From: Epilithonimonas sp042695135
Lineage (GTDB): Bacteria; Bacteroidota; Bacteroidia; Flavobacteriales; Weeksellaceae
Reading direction: 5' to 3'
Length of the DNA: 64,000 nt
NCBI RefSeq assembly: GCF_042695135.1
Contig: NZ_CP170547.1
Span: 1,798,001-1,862,000, forward strand
The notes beneath the pieces were generated by a model. The model did no database searches. It saw nothing but the letters and a program-made list of their open reading frames with translations, and was not told where the DNA came from. Both the position numbers and the translations under genes were made by a program. Of the stretch, positions 33,348 to 42,557 are shown one piece after another. The first letter of the stretch is position 1; the number at the start of each line of letters is the position of its first letter.

Positions 33348-34280
33348 ATGCTGTTAGAAGTTAAAAATCTTTATTTCAATTATCAGACCGATAAACCATT
33401 GTTTCAAAATCTTAATCTGAGTGTGGATGAAGGGCAGATCATCGCATTGGCAGGAGAAAGTGGTTGCGGAAAATCTACTTTGTTGGGTTTGATCTATGGT
33501 CTGATGGATTGGCAAAGCGGCGAAATTTTGTTTGAAGGACAAAAATTGTTTGGCCCAAAAGGCAATCTCGTTCCCGGTGAAGCTCAAATGAAATTCGTAG
33601 CGCAAAATTATGACTTGATGCCTTATGGAACAGTGTATGACAATGTTGGAAAATTCATTTCCAACATCAATTTAAAATCAAAAAAAGAAAAGGTTGAAGA
33701 GTTGTTGGATGTCGTTGGTTTGACGGAGTTTGCGAAAGTGATTCCAAAGAATCTAAGTGGTGGACAACAGCAAAGAGTTGCGATTGCTCGGGCTTTGGCG
33801 GTTCTTCCGAAAATGCTTTTGCTGGATGAGCCTTTCAGTAATTTGGATTTTTCCAGAAAGTTTGAGTTGAGGGAAAAACTTTTTAATTATGTCAAAGAAA
33901 ATAATCTCAGTCTCATCATTTCTACTCACAATCTGGAAGAAGTATTGCCTTGGGCAGACAAAATTGTGGTTTTGCAGCAAGGAAGGCTGATCCAAAATGA
34001 CAATCCAAAAGAAACTTATGAAAATCCTTATAATAGTTACGTTGCAAAGCTTCTTGGCGAAGTCAATATTTTTACAGAAGAGGAAAAAACTCAATTTAAT
34101 TTATTAAAAAATAATTACTTTCCGAATCAGATAAAAATCGCTGAGAATGGAGTAGAAGCAACCGTTTCTGACAGCCGGTTTGCCGGTTCTCATTACAGAA
34201 ATAAATTGTTGATGAATGGAAAATCAATTATCATTTATACCGATCAATTTCTTGAAGGAAAGGTTAATTTAAACTTTTAA
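33348..34280 (+). CDS. ABC transporter ATP-binding protein
   Basis: 310 residues. Walker A GESGCGKST (about residue 37), signature LSGGQQQR, Walker B MLLLDEPFSNLD and H-loop STHNLEEVLPWADKIV, all intact. Residues 1-235 are the nucleotide-binding domain; the last 75 form a TOBE-like extension (PNQIKIAENGVEATVSDSRFAGSHYRNKL), which places it with importers of the iron/spermidine/molybdate type. No permease or binding-protein gene is adjacent, so its partners lie elsewhere. Upstream of the ATG is a near-match -7 box TAATTTTA. Confidence 0.92.
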   Translation: MLLEVKNLYFNYQTDKPLFQNLNLSVDEGQIIALAGESGCGKSTLLGLIYGLMDWQSGEILFEGQKLFGPKGNLVPGEAQMKFVAQNYDLMPYGTVYDNVGKFISNINLKSKKEKVEELLDVVGLTEFAKVIPKNLSGGQQQRVAIARALAVLPKMLLLDEPFSNLDFSRKFELREKLFNYVKENNLSLIISTHNLEEVLPWADKIVVLQQGRLIQNDNPKETYENPYNSYVAKLLGEVNIFTEEEKTQFNLLKNNYFPNQIKIAENGVEATVSDSRFAGSHYRNKLLMNGKSIIIYTDQFLEGKVNLNF

Positions 34281-34497
34281 CTCAATCGAATCTTCTATTT
34301 GTGGATAAAATATGGATAACTTATACATTTTCAATTTGTTGAATTGAGAAAAAGTTATAATTTTGGTAAACGAAAAATACATTAGGAAATTTTTGGTTAA
34401 TTCTCTTTCTGCCCCTAAGGACTGAAATTAGCGCTAGCAATCAAAGTCTTTGAAAGTCGACCCTGCCAAATTTTTCCTTTTTTTTTGTTTAATATCT

Positions 34498-34569
34498 AAA
34501 AGGCTTCGACTCCGCTCAGCCTGACATTTTATATTAAACTTGTCACACTGAGCAGAGTCGAAGCCTTTT
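34498..34569. repeat. Dispersed inverted repeat (TCGAAG family), copy 1
   Basis: Arms of 29 bases with 26 matching: 34498-34526 starts AAAAGGCTTCGACTCCGCTC; 34541-34569 is its near complement. The spacer is 14 bases. A related element with TTGTCA...CTGAG...TCGAAG sits at 52756-52812. Both lie at gene ends and could act as terminators. Confidence 0.8.
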
Positions 34570-34574
34570 ATCTA

Positions 34575-34907
34575 TTAAGCTTTTCTTACAAATTCAGACT
34601 TCAAAGCCATAGATCCGAAGCCATCAATTTTGCAATCGATATTATGATCGCTTTCCGGTCGTAATCTGATATTTTTTACTTTGGTCCCTGCTTTTATATC
34701 TTTTGGAGCACCTTTCACAGGGAGATCTTTGATGACAATAACAGAGTCTCCGTTTTGCAGCTCTTTCCCAAGAGAATCGAAAATTTTGCCTTCTGTAGAA
34801 ACTTCCGCCGGATCCCATTCGTAGAAACATTGGGAACAAACTTGCAGATTATCTTGTTCGTAAGTAAATTCTGACTGGCATTTTGGACAAAGGATCGTAT
34901 CACTCAT
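34575..34907 (-). CDS. PhnA/YjdM-like zinc ribbon protein
   Basis: 110 residues. The N-terminus has a zinc ribbon with four Cys: LCPKCQSEF and VCSQCFYEW. The rest is the PhnA C-terminal domain (DSLGKELQNGDSVIVIKDLPVKG, VKNIRL, NIDCKIDGFGSMALKSEFVRK). Once linked to alkylphosphonate use by its location in E. coli, its real role is unknown. Its stop is five bases from the inverted repeat at 34498-34569. A -7 box lies at 34927-34934. Confidence 0.92.
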   Translation of the reverse strand: MSDTILCPKCQSEFTYEQDNLQVCSQCFYEWDPAEVSTEGKIFDSLGKELQNGDSVIVIKDLPVKGAPKDIKAGTKVKNIRLRPESDHNIDCKIDGFGSMALKSEFVRKA

Positions 34908-34926
34908 AGTTTTTTATTTTGAGCTG

Positions 34927-34934
34927 CAAAGTTA
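34927..34934 (-). promoter_or_regulatory. -7 box of the PhnA-like gene
   Basis: TAACTTTG on the minus strand, exact TAnnTTTG, 19 bases before the start codon. Confidence 0.5.
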
Positions 34935-35015
34935 ACATTAATGTATTAATTTAAAAATGATATTAATTTGGAAATGTAAGCTGTCATTCATAATAAAAAA
35001 CTCATAATTAATTTT

Positions 35016-35023
35016 TAGATTTG
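35016..35023 (+). promoter_or_regulatory. -7 box of gcvT; excludes an upstream start
   Basis: TAGATTTG, exact TAnnTTTG. A TTG at 35021 that opens the frame lies inside this box and cannot be the start. Confidence 0.5.
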
Positions 35024-35053
35024 CGTGCAACAAATAAATTAATAAATAAGCAA

Positions 35054-36133
35054 ATGAAAAAGACCGCTTTATACGATAAACACGTTTCTTTGGGAGCTAA
35101 GATTGTTCCTTTTGCAGGTTTCGAAATGCCTGTTCAATATTCAGGAATCAATGAAGAGCATTTTGCTGTCCGCGAAAAAGCGGGAATGTTTGATGTTTCT
35201 CATATGGGACAGTTTTTCATTGAAGGGGCTTTTGCCAAAGACCTTTTACAGTTCGTAACTTCCAACAATGTTGATGCTCTCGAAGATGGAAAAGCACAAT
35301 ATTCTTGTTTACCAAACGAAACAGGCGGAATTGTTGATGACCTTATCGTTTACAAAATGGAAGACGAGAAATATTTTGTAGTTGTAAACGCTTCAAATAT
35401 TGATAAAGACTGGAATCACATCGCAAAATATAATGAGAAGTTCGGAGCAAAAATGACCAATGCGTCAGACGAAATGTCTTTAATTGCTATCCAGGGTCCG
35501 AAAGCTACTGAAATCCTTCAAAAACTGACTGAAACAGATCTTCCAACGATTCCTTATTATCATTTTACCGTTGGTTCTGTTGCCGGATTTTCGGATGTAA
35601 TCATTTCCAATACAGGTTATACAGGAAGTGGCGGTTTCGAAATTTATTTCGCTAATGAAAATGCTGAAAAGATTTGGGATGCATTGACAGAAGCTGGAAA
35701 AGAGTTCGGGTTGATTCCCTGCGGATTGGCTTCCAGAGATACTTTGAGATTGGAAAAAGGATTTTGTCTTTACGGAAATGATATCGACGATACAACTTCT
35801 CCATTAGAAGCAGGATTGGGTTGGATTACAAAATTTGACAAAGATTTTGTGAACAAAACGTTTTTGGAAAATCAAAAAGCTGAAGGCATCACCAGAAAAT
35901 TGGTTGGTTTCGAAATGCAGGAAAAAGCAATCCCAAGACACGATTATGAAGTTGTAGACGCTGACGGGAATATCATTGGAAAAGTAACTTCCGGAACAAT
36001 GTCGCCAATGAAAAAAATAGGATTGGGACTGGCTTATGTTGATAAACCGAACTTCAAATTAGATTCAGAGATCTTCATCAGAATTAGAAATAAAGACATC
36101 CCTGCGAAAGTGGTGAAACTGCCTTTTGTTTAG
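35054..36133 (+). CDS. gcvT: Aminomethyltransferase (glycine cleavage T protein)
   Basis: 359 residues from the ATG at 35054. It begins MKKTALYDKHVSLGAKIVPFAGFEMPVQY as T proteins do. It contains FDVSHMGQF, the folate-site Asp region NNVDALEDGKAQYS, NTGYTGSGGFEIYF and GLASRDTLRLEKGFCLYGNDI. In the glycine cleavage system it transfers the aminomethyl carbon from the H protein to tetrahydrofolate and releases ammonia. The gcvH and gcvP genes are not nearby, which is normal in this phylum. Confidence 0.97.
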   Translation: MKKTALYDKHVSLGAKIVPFAGFEMPVQYSGINEEHFAVREKAGMFDVSHMGQFFIEGAFAKDLLQFVTSNNVDALEDGKAQYSCLPNETGGIVDDLIVYKMEDEKYFVVVNASNIDKDWNHIAKYNEKFGAKMTNASDEMSLIAIQGPKATEILQKLTETDLPTIPYYHFTVGSVAGFSDVIISNTGYTGSGGFEIYFANENAEKIWDALTEAGKEFGLIPCGLASRDTLRLEKGFCLYGNDIDDTTSPLEAGLGWITKFDKDFVNKTFLENQKAEGITRKLVGFEMQEKAIPRHDYEVVDADGNIIGKVTSGTMSPMKKIGLGLAYVDKPNFKLDSEIFIRIRNKDIPAKVVKLPFV

Positions 36134-36167
36134 GATCAGACTTAAAATAAGAGTTAATAAAAATAAA

Positions 36168-36192
36168 AAAGCGTTCAAAATCTGAACGCTTT
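36168..36192. terminator. Bidirectional intrinsic terminator
   Basis: AAAGCGTTCA and TGAACGCTTT around a five-base loop, between gcvT and the convergent peroxidase gene. Confidence 0.8.
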
Positions 36193-36242
36193 ATTTTTTG
36201 AAGTCGAGTTAAATCTAAATTCTAACCTCTAATTTCTAAATT

Positions 36243-36776
36243 CTATTTCAGATATTTTGTAATGCTCTCGCTTGTAGGATTGGTTGTGCTAAGAAAACTA
36301 TCGATCACATTTCCTTTTTCGTCAAGCAGAATTTTGGTAAAGTTCCAAAGGATTTTTGTGTTTTTAACACCATTTTCTTTCTTGTCTGTCAGGAATTTGT
36401 AGATTGGTGCAATATCATCTCCTTTCACAGAGATCTTTGCAGCCATCGGGAATTGTACACCGTAATTTCTTTGGCAGAATGTTGCGATTTCGTGGTTTGC
36501 GCCGGGTTCTTGTCCTCCAAAATTATTCGCCGGAAAACCAACCACCACCAATTTGCTTTTGTATTGTTCATAAAGCTTTTCCAAATCAGCATATTGAGGT
36601 GTAAATCCACATTCTGAGGCGGTGTTCACAACCAGTATTTTTTTGCCTTTGAATTTTGAAAAGTCAATCGTAGAACCATCCAGCGCTTCTACTTTGAAAT
36701 TGTGTATTGATTTTGCCTGTGCTTTGTTTTTTGAAAATCCGAAAAGTGAAAACATAATGATGAATAAATATTTCAT
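36243..36776 (-). CDS. Glutathione peroxidase, exported
   Basis: 177 residues. An N-terminal hydrophobic stretch (MKYLFIIMFSLFGFSKNKAQA) suggests export to the periplasm. The catalytic tetrad is seen: Cys in NTASECGFT, Gln in FPANNFGGQEPG, Trp/Asn in ILWNFTK. The fold has the family's IATFCQRNYGVQFPM. Bacterial members usually take electrons from thioredoxin, not glutathione, and reduce lipid or hydrogen peroxide. A -7 box TAAATTTG sits at 36839-36846. Confidence 0.93.
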   Translation of the reverse strand: MKYLFIIMFSLFGFSKNKAQAKSIHNFKVEALDGSTIDFSKFKGKKILVVNTASECGFTPQYADLEKLYEQYKSKLVVVGFPANNFGGQEPGANHEIATFCQRNYGVQFPMAAKISVKGDDIAPIYKFLTDKKENGVKNTKILWNFTKILLDEKGNVIDSFLSTTNPTSESITKYLK

Positions 36777-36838
36777 ATAAAGTTATTTAAATTTTTTAAA
36801 AGTCATCCGATTATATTAAGTCCAGATATTTAAAAGAC

Positions 36839-36846
36839 CAAATTTA
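36839..36846 (-). promoter_or_regulatory. -7 box of the peroxidase gene
   Basis: TAAATTTG on the minus strand, exact TAnnTTTG, with a leader of about 55 bases. Confidence 0.45.
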
Positions 36847-36961
36847 AAACAAGTTTAGCAATTAGCTGTCTGAATTTTTCAAAAATCTATCTATATAAAT
36901 TATATCAAAATCGAATTCATTCTCAAATAAATATATAACTTTATTAAAATTAAAACCGATA

Positions 36962-37840
36962 ATGCAAAGAAGAGATTTTATAACCTTGTCATCATTAGGA
37001 TTATTAGGCTTTTGTGCTTGCGGAACTTCAAATATTATGAGCAATAGAAAATCTTTCGCTATTCAATTATATACTATTCGGGATGCCATTTCTGATAATT
37101 TGGAAAAGGCACTGGAAAGGTTAGCGGGATTAGGTTTTAACCAAATTGAAATATATGGATACGATGGAAAATTCTTCGGTAAAAGCAGAACCGAATTCCA
37201 AAATATTCTGAAAAATGTCGGTTTGAAAGTGGTCAGTTCGCATCACACCACCGGAATTATACATAAAGATAAAGGAACTTTGCTCAACGACTGGGAAAAA
37301 ACTGTGGAAGATCTTGACTTTATAGGATCAAAATATATGGTTTGTTCTTATCTTTTTGAAGAAGAGAGAACATTGGAGAATTACAAAAAACTCCCGGATT
37401 TGCTCAATAAATCAGGTGAAGTAACCCGCAAAGCAGGAATTGATTTTGCTTATCACAATCACGATTTTGAATTTGGAAAATTGGATGAGAATAATACGAT
37501 TTACGATTTCATTTTAGATAGCACATCTTTCGATTTAGTCAAAATGGAACTGGATTTATATTGGATCAGCAAAGCCGGATTTGACCCTTTGATGTATTTT
37601 GAAAAATATCCGGGCAGATTCCCATTGTGGCACGTGAAAGATATGAAAGCCGAAACCAAAGATTTTGCAGAAATAGGAAATGGAACGATTGATTTTAAAC
37701 GTATTTTCGCAGCAAAGGAAAAAGCGGGTCTCAAATATTGGTTTCTGGAGCAGGATTCCAGTAATATAGATATGTTTGAAAGTATAAAGATCAGTAAAAA
37801 GTATATTGAGAAAAACGCCTTCTTCCAAAACAATCCATAA
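36962..37840 (+). CDS. Sugar phosphate isomerase/epimerase-like lipoprotein, Tat signal
   Basis: 292 residues. The N-terminus MQRRDFITLSSLGLLGFCACG combines a twin-arginine motif (RRDF) with a lipobox (LGFC), so it should be exported folded by Tat and lipidated. The rest is an AP endonuclease family 2 TIM barrel, as in xylose-isomerase-like sugar epimerases: AIQLYTIRDAI, IEIYGYDG, YHNHDFEF, VKMELDLYWISKAG and WHVKDMKAE carry the metal-binding residues. The substrate is unknown. It stands alone. Confidence 0.9.
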   Translation: MQRRDFITLSSLGLLGFCACGTSNIMSNRKSFAIQLYTIRDAISDNLEKALERLAGLGFNQIEIYGYDGKFFGKSRTEFQNILKNVGLKVVSSHHTTGIIHKDKGTLLNDWEKTVEDLDFIGSKYMVCSYLFEEERTLENYKKLPDLLNKSGEVTRKAGIDFAYHNHDFEFGKLDENNTIYDFILDSTSFDLVKMELDLYWISKAGFDPLMYFEKYPGRFPLWHVKDMKAETKDFAEIGNGTIDFKRIFAAKEKAGLKYWFLEQDSSNIDMFESIKISKKYIEKNAFFQNNP

Positions 37841-37937
37841 TTTTTTGAATCTTGGTTGGATTAAAATTTTAACAAATTTTATGATTTTTGAAATAAAAAC
37901 ATTTTCTTTGTCGTTCGTTTCTTAATGAATCCAAACT

Positions 37938-38753
37938 ATGAGCGTTTACAGTAAGCTTGCCGAGAATTTACAATACATTTCGCCGTCTTTCTACAAAAGC
38001 AGGTTTTTCAAGAAATTGAAAGGTCTGGATGCTCATAATCTGTTGGAAAGAAAAGTAGAGCCGGAGTTTTTTTGGATCAAAAATGTTCTTCCGAAAGATG
38101 CTGTTTTTATGGATGTAGGAGCTAATGTTGGCGCTTATCTTTTTACTTTAGAAAACCATTTGAAACCAGAAAACATCTTCGCTTTCGAGCCTAATCCTCA
38201 ACTTTTCAAAAGACTCAAGAGATTGTTCACGAAAGTCAATTTATCTTCTGTTGCGTTGTCCGATATTACCACGGTTGCGGAGTTCAAAATTCCTGTCATC
38301 AATGGAGAAAAAGTGCACACCAGAGGTACTTTGCAGACTTCTATCAAAGAAAAAAATGAAGAAAAAACGATTCTTCAAAAAGTAGAAGTGAAACCTTTGG
38401 ATGATTTAGATCTAAAACTCGGAAAACTCGATTTCATCAAAATCGATGTGGAAGGAAACGAAATGCAGACTTTACGCGGTGCTAAAAAAACAATTGAAAA
38501 ATTCAAACCAATATTGATGGTAGAAATGGAACAGCGCCATCATCAGGACGATCTCTGGACTTTGATTTCTGAGATTGCCGATTGGGGATTTTCCGTCAAT
38601 TATCTGGACCGGGAAACTTTGCAGTCAAAAATTCTGACAGAGGATTTTCTGAAACAGCAAGATTCGGATAATGTTAAGAATTATAAACATTACATCAACA
38701 ACATTATATTCTTACCAGCAACTATCAACCAACAACCAACAACCAATCTATGA
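37938..38753 (+). CDS. FkbM family methyltransferase
   Basis: 271 residues. The SAM-binding motif VFMDVGANVGAYLF (about residue 58), then FAFEPNPQLFKRLK, KLDFIKIDVEGNEMQTLRGA and the closing KPILMVEMEQRH define an FkbM methyltransferase, which O-methylates sugars in many surface polysaccharides. Its TGA stop overlaps the ATG of the flippase gene (ATGA), so it should act in the same surface polysaccharide pathway. Confidence 0.92.
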   Translation: MSVYSKLAENLQYISPSFYKSRFFKKLKGLDAHNLLERKVEPEFFWIKNVLPKDAVFMDVGANVGAYLFTLENHLKPENIFAFEPNPQLFKRLKRLFTKVNLSSVALSDITTVAEFKIPVINGEKVHTRGTLQTSIKEKNEEKTILQKVEVKPLDDLDLKLGKLDFIKIDVEGNEMQTLRGAKKTIEKFKPILMVEMEQRHHQDDLWTLISEIADWGFSVNYLDRETLQSKILTEDFLKQQDSDNVKNYKHYINNIIFLPATINQQPTTNL

Positions 38754-40228
38754 GCGTCGTTGCAAGACAGGGAATAAAATATTCGATCATTGGCTATCTC
38801 GGCTTTTTGCTTGGGACTTTTTCGGCTATTTTTATCTTTCCTTATGATATGGAGTTCTACGGAAAGCTCCGTTACATTTTGCCGACTGCAGAGATGATCG
38901 TTCCGATCGTGGTGTTTGGATTGAGTTTTTCCAATGTCAAATTCTTCAGCAAAGTGAATGCCGATGGGAAACATCACAATATGTTGTCACTGAGTCTGCT
39001 TGCGATTATCATTAACTTTTTCATTTTTGTTGGTGGATATTTTCTGGTCAATTATCTTTTTCCGGATCTGAAACAAAGCCGACTTTGGGAAATGAAACGC
39101 CTGATCCTGCCAATGGTTTTAGTTCTGGCTTTATCTTCGGTTTTTAATAAATTTCTGACCAATTACAAAAGAATCGTTGTCCCGAATATCTTTGAAAACT
39201 TTGTTCCGAAACTGGCAAATCTTGGTGCATTTTGTCTGTTTTTTTTTATGGGATTTGCAGAGAAAACGGCTTACGGCTTTTTCTTTTTGATGTTTATGGT
39301 TTCATTGTTAGGTTACGGATTTTACACCAATAGATTAGAGAAAATTAAACCTGATTTTGATTTGACTTATTTCAAAAAAGACAGATTTTACAGCGAAATA
39401 TTTACCTATAGTTTATTTGGATTTTTAGGAAATATCGGAAATTATATTGCGATCAGAATCGATAACTTTATGATCGGTGAGTTTATCAGTTTTGAGGAAA
39501 ATGGAATTTACAGCAACATTTTCTCAATTATTTCAATTATCGTGGTTCCGCAGATGGGATTGTTTAATATTTCGGCACCCATTATCAACAAAGTTCTTGC
39601 GTCCGGAGATTATGAAGAATTGGACAGATTTCACAAAAAAACCTCGCTCAGCCTTTTCTTTTTAGGCTTTGTTTTATTTTGCTGCATTGTTGTCGGATTT
39701 CCGTATCTGGCAGATTTTATGAAAAACGGAGAAGATCTGCGTTCATCCGAGCCGGTTCTCTGGATTCTTGGATTTGCAATGTTATTTGATTTGGCTACAG
39801 GTTTTAACGGACATATTATTTCCTTGTCAAAGTTCTACAAATTCAATATTGTCGTGATGCTTATTTTGGCCATTCTTACCATCAGCCTCAATATGGTTTT
39901 TCTGAAATATACGAATATGGGAATTCTCGGGATTGCTGTTGCCTACGCAATTTCCCTATCATTATTTAACATCATTAAGATTATTTTCAATTACATCAAA
40001 TTCAAAGTTTTCCCATTGGGAATTGAGATGATTTATGCTTTGATTCTTGGGTTTCTGTCCATCAATGTGGCAATACTTTTACCGGATTCCAAACTTAATA
40101 TCCTGAACCTTTTCTATAAACCAACCGTCGTTCTAGTCCTGCTTTTCATCGGAAACCACTTCCTGAAAATCTATCCACTGGACAAATTTCTCAACAAAAC
40201 ATTCATCAAAAGTTTATTCAAATTCTAA
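38750..40228 (+). CDS. Polysaccharide flippase (Wzx/MurJ-MOP superfamily)
   Basis: 492 residues with about 12-14 membrane helices, the topology of oligosaccharide flippases in the MOP exporter superfamily. A typical motif is YSLFGFLGNIGNYIAIRIDNFMIGEF. It would move lipid-linked glycans across the inner membrane. It overlaps the FkbM methyltransferase gene, implying a shared pathway, but no glycosyltransferase genes are adjacent, so the rest of the pathway is elsewhere. A dispersed repeat follows. Confidence 0.9.
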   Translation: MSVVARQGIKYSIIGYLGFLLGTFSAIFIFPYDMEFYGKLRYILPTAEMIVPIVVFGLSFSNVKFFSKVNADGKHHNMLSLSLLAIIINFFIFVGGYFLVNYLFPDLKQSRLWEMKRLILPMVLVLALSSVFNKFLTNYKRIVVPNIFENFVPKLANLGAFCLFFFMGFAEKTAYGFFFLMFMVSLLGYGFYTNRLEKIKPDFDLTYFKKDRFYSEIFTYSLFGFLGNIGNYIAIRIDNFMIGEFISFEENGIYSNIFSIISIIVVPQMGLFNISAPIINKVLASGDYEELDRFHKKTSLSLFFLGFVLFCCIVVGFPYLADFMKNGEDLRSSEPVLWILGFAMLFDLATGFNGHIISLSKFYKFNIVVMLILAILTISLNMVFLKYTNMGILGIAVAYAISLSLFNIIKIIFNYIKFKVFPLGIEMIYALILGFLSINVAILLPDSKLNILNLFYKPTVVLVLLFIGNHFLKIYPLDKFLNKTFIKSLFKF

Positions 40229-40233
40229 ATATT

Positions 40234-40406
40234 CTGGGCGTGTCCCTTTTCTACTATAACGCTAAGTCTTTTGAAGAAATTTTTCAGCAAGCAGAAAACG
40301 GTCGGGCTGTTCGCTCATATCTTTTTGTCTTCACACTTTTTCGTAAGATCAGACTTCGATCAAGACAAAAAGGATAACCGCTGCCATCCCTCACGCGCTT
40401 GCGCAC
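40234..40406 (+). repeat. Dispersed intergenic repeat, family B
   Basis: Outer ends GGGCGTGTCCCTTTTC (from 40237) and CCATCCCTCACGCGCTTGCG (from 40384). Inside are GGTCGGGCTGTTCGCTC (40300-40316) and an inverted pair ATCTTTTTGTCTT (40319-40331) with AAGACAAAAAGGAT (40362-40375). I recall this layout as a common interspersed repeat of Flavobacteriia genomes, but only one copy is in the window. It shares GTCGGGCTG with family A. Confidence 0.7.
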
Positions 40407-40589
40407 TTTTTAGAAGTTTGTCAATATTTAAAATAATCAGAACAATAATTAATATTTAAAATCAAAACAGCCGATTTAATTAATAAATTTTTAACAAAAT
40501 GTTTTTTGTTATGTAACGATTAATTTCTTTATCTTGGTAATGTTGTAATTAGCGATTACGACGGTCACCAATACAAATATTAACAAGAA
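40407..40589. other. Upstream region of the glg operon
   Basis: AT-rich. A likely promoter is TTTG (40505-40508), 21 bases, TATCTTGG (40530-40537), one mismatch from TAnnTTTG. Nothing else seen. Confidence 0.4.
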
Positions 40590-42539
40590 ATGCAGGTTCA
40601 GCCTTTTTCTCTATTTTCAGACTTTGACATTTACCTTTTCCGTTCAGGAAAACATACCAGGCTTTACGAAAAATTTGGTTCTCACAAAGTTGAAGTGGAT
40701 GGCGTTTCCGGCGTTTATTTTGCGGTTTGGGCGCCGACAGCGGCAGAAGTTTCTGTTATTGGGAATTTTAACCAATGGAATTCGTTTTCACATCAGTTGG
40801 CAGGAAGATGGGATCAGTCCGGGATTTGGGAAGGTTTTATTCCAGATCTTGATTTTGGGGAAGTTTATAAATACGGTATCAGAACAAACCAGGGGATTCT
40901 TCTTGAAAAAGCAGATCCCTACGCACTTTGCTTTGAAAATGCATTGCAGGCCGGTTCTATAGTTTGCACAACCTGGCACGAATGGGAAGACAAAGATTGG
41001 ATGAAAAACCGCGCAAAGTACAACAGCCTGGAATCTCCCATGTCTGTTTATGAAGTGCATCTAGGTTCCTGGATGCGCGATCCGGGAAATCCGGAAAGAT
41101 TCCTGAGTTATGGCGAAATAGCAGATAAATTGGTTCCGTATCTCAAAGCTATGAATTTTACACACGTAGAATTTATGCCTATTATGGAATATCCTTATGA
41201 CCCAAGTTGGGGTTATCAGATCACAGGATTTTATGCTGCGACTTCCAGATTTGGTTCACCGCAGGATTTGATGTACCTTATTTCCGAACTTCACAAAAAT
41301 AATATCGGTGTTTTTCTGGATTGGGTTCCGTCCCATTTTCCGGGTGACGCCAATGGTTTACACTTTTTCGATGGCTCGTTTTTATACGAACACGAAGATC
41401 CGAGAAAGGGTTTTCATCCCGATTGGAAATCCTATATTTTCAATTACGGAAGACCAGAAGTTAAATCTTTTTTAATTTCAAATGCTATCTTTTGGCTTGA
41501 CAGATATCACGCTGACGGTTTAAGAGTAGATGCCGTGACATCAATGCTTCATCTGGATTATTCCAGGAACGAAGGCGAGTGGGAACCGAATATTTATGGA
41601 ACAAACGTCAATCTGGAAGCAAAACAGTTTCTTCAGGATTTTAATATCGCTGTATATGGCGAATTTCCTGATGTACAGACCATTGCGGAAGAAAGCTCAG
41701 ATTTCCCAAGACTCACAAAACCTGTCCACGAAGACGGCATCGGTTTCGGAATGAAATGGATGATGGGCTGGATGCACGACACATTGGATTACTTCAAAGA
41801 GGATCCAATTGTCAGAAAATACCATCACAACAAAATTACTTTCACGAGCGTGTATATGTATAATGAGAATTATATGATGCCGCTTTCCCACGATGAAGTG
41901 GTCCACGGAAAAAGCAGTCTGATCTATAAAATGCCGGGCGACGAATGGCAGAAATTTGCCAATCTCCGGGCGATGTATGTTTATATGTTCACCAATCCGG
42001 GCGCAAAATTACTTTTTATGGGAGACGAAATTGCACAAACCAACGAGTGGAATTTCAAAACTTCTCTGGATTGGCATTTGCTGCAGTATCCGATTCATAA
42101 AAATCTTCAGGATTTTGTAAGAGACCTTAATTTGCTTTACAGGTCAAATCCTGCTTTGTACGAGCAGCAGTTCTCGCCATACGGTTACGAATGGATAAAT
42201 GCTGATGATACGGATAATTCTATCTTTATTTATCTTAGAAAAAGTAAAGAAAACAAAGAAGTTTTAATGACTGTTCTTAATCTGACTCCTAACACTTTCG
42301 ATTATAGGATTGGCGTAGAAAAAGATACATCATGGGAAGTAATTCTAAATTCTGATGATGCGAAATATAGCGGAAGCGGAGTAGAAGCTGTTATCTCTCA
42401 AGAGTTGGATGAAGGCTGGGATAACCGCGAAAAATCTATTATATTAAGATTGCCGCCATTGTCTGGTTTGGTTTTGAAACAGACTAAAATAGCAAAGCCA
42501 AAACTCAGTATCAAAGATTTTATTAAAAAGAAAAAATAA
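40590..42539 (+). CDS. glgB: 1,4-alpha-glucan branching enzyme
   Basis: 649 residues. An N-terminal CBM48 domain (GVYFAVWAPTAAEVSVIGNFNQWN) precedes the GH13 barrel with DWVPSHFP, nucleophile in DGLRVDAVTSML (about residue 315), acid/base Glu in IAEESSDFPRLT (about 366) and LSHDEVVHGKSSL. It adds alpha-1,6 branches to glycogen. The N-terminal extension is short, as in the type without the extra N1 domain. It leads a glgB-glgA-glgC unit, 18 bases before glgA. Confidence 0.97.
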   Translation: MQVQPFSLFSDFDIYLFRSGKHTRLYEKFGSHKVEVDGVSGVYFAVWAPTAAEVSVIGNFNQWNSFSHQLAGRWDQSGIWEGFIPDLDFGEVYKYGIRTNQGILLEKADPYALCFENALQAGSIVCTTWHEWEDKDWMKNRAKYNSLESPMSVYEVHLGSWMRDPGNPERFLSYGEIADKLVPYLKAMNFTHVEFMPIMEYPYDPSWGYQITGFYAATSRFGSPQDLMYLISELHKNNIGVFLDWVPSHFPGDANGLHFFDGSFLYEHEDPRKGFHPDWKSYIFNYGRPEVKSFLISNAIFWLDRYHADGLRVDAVTSMLHLDYSRNEGEWEPNIYGTNVNLEAKQFLQDFNIAVYGEFPDVQTIAEESSDFPRLTKPVHEDGIGFGMKWMMGWMHDTLDYFKEDPIVRKYHHNKITFTSVYMYNENYMMPLSHDEVVHGKSSLIYKMPGDEWQKFANLRAMYVYMFTNPGAKLLFMGDEIAQTNEWNFKTSLDWHLLQYPIHKNLQDFVRDLNLLYRSNPALYEQQFSPYGYEWINADDTDNSIFIYLRKSKENKEVLMTVLNLTPNTFDYRIGVEKDTSWEVILNSDDAKYSGSGVEAVISQELDEGWDNREKSIILRLPPLSGLVLKQTKIAKPKLSIKDFIKKKK

Positions 42540-42557
42540 ATATTTAAGAAAAAAAAT

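Noticed and set aside
35021..35053. Upstream TTG start for gcvT
   Set aside because: It lies inside the -7 box TAGATTTG, and the family begins at MKKTALYDKH.
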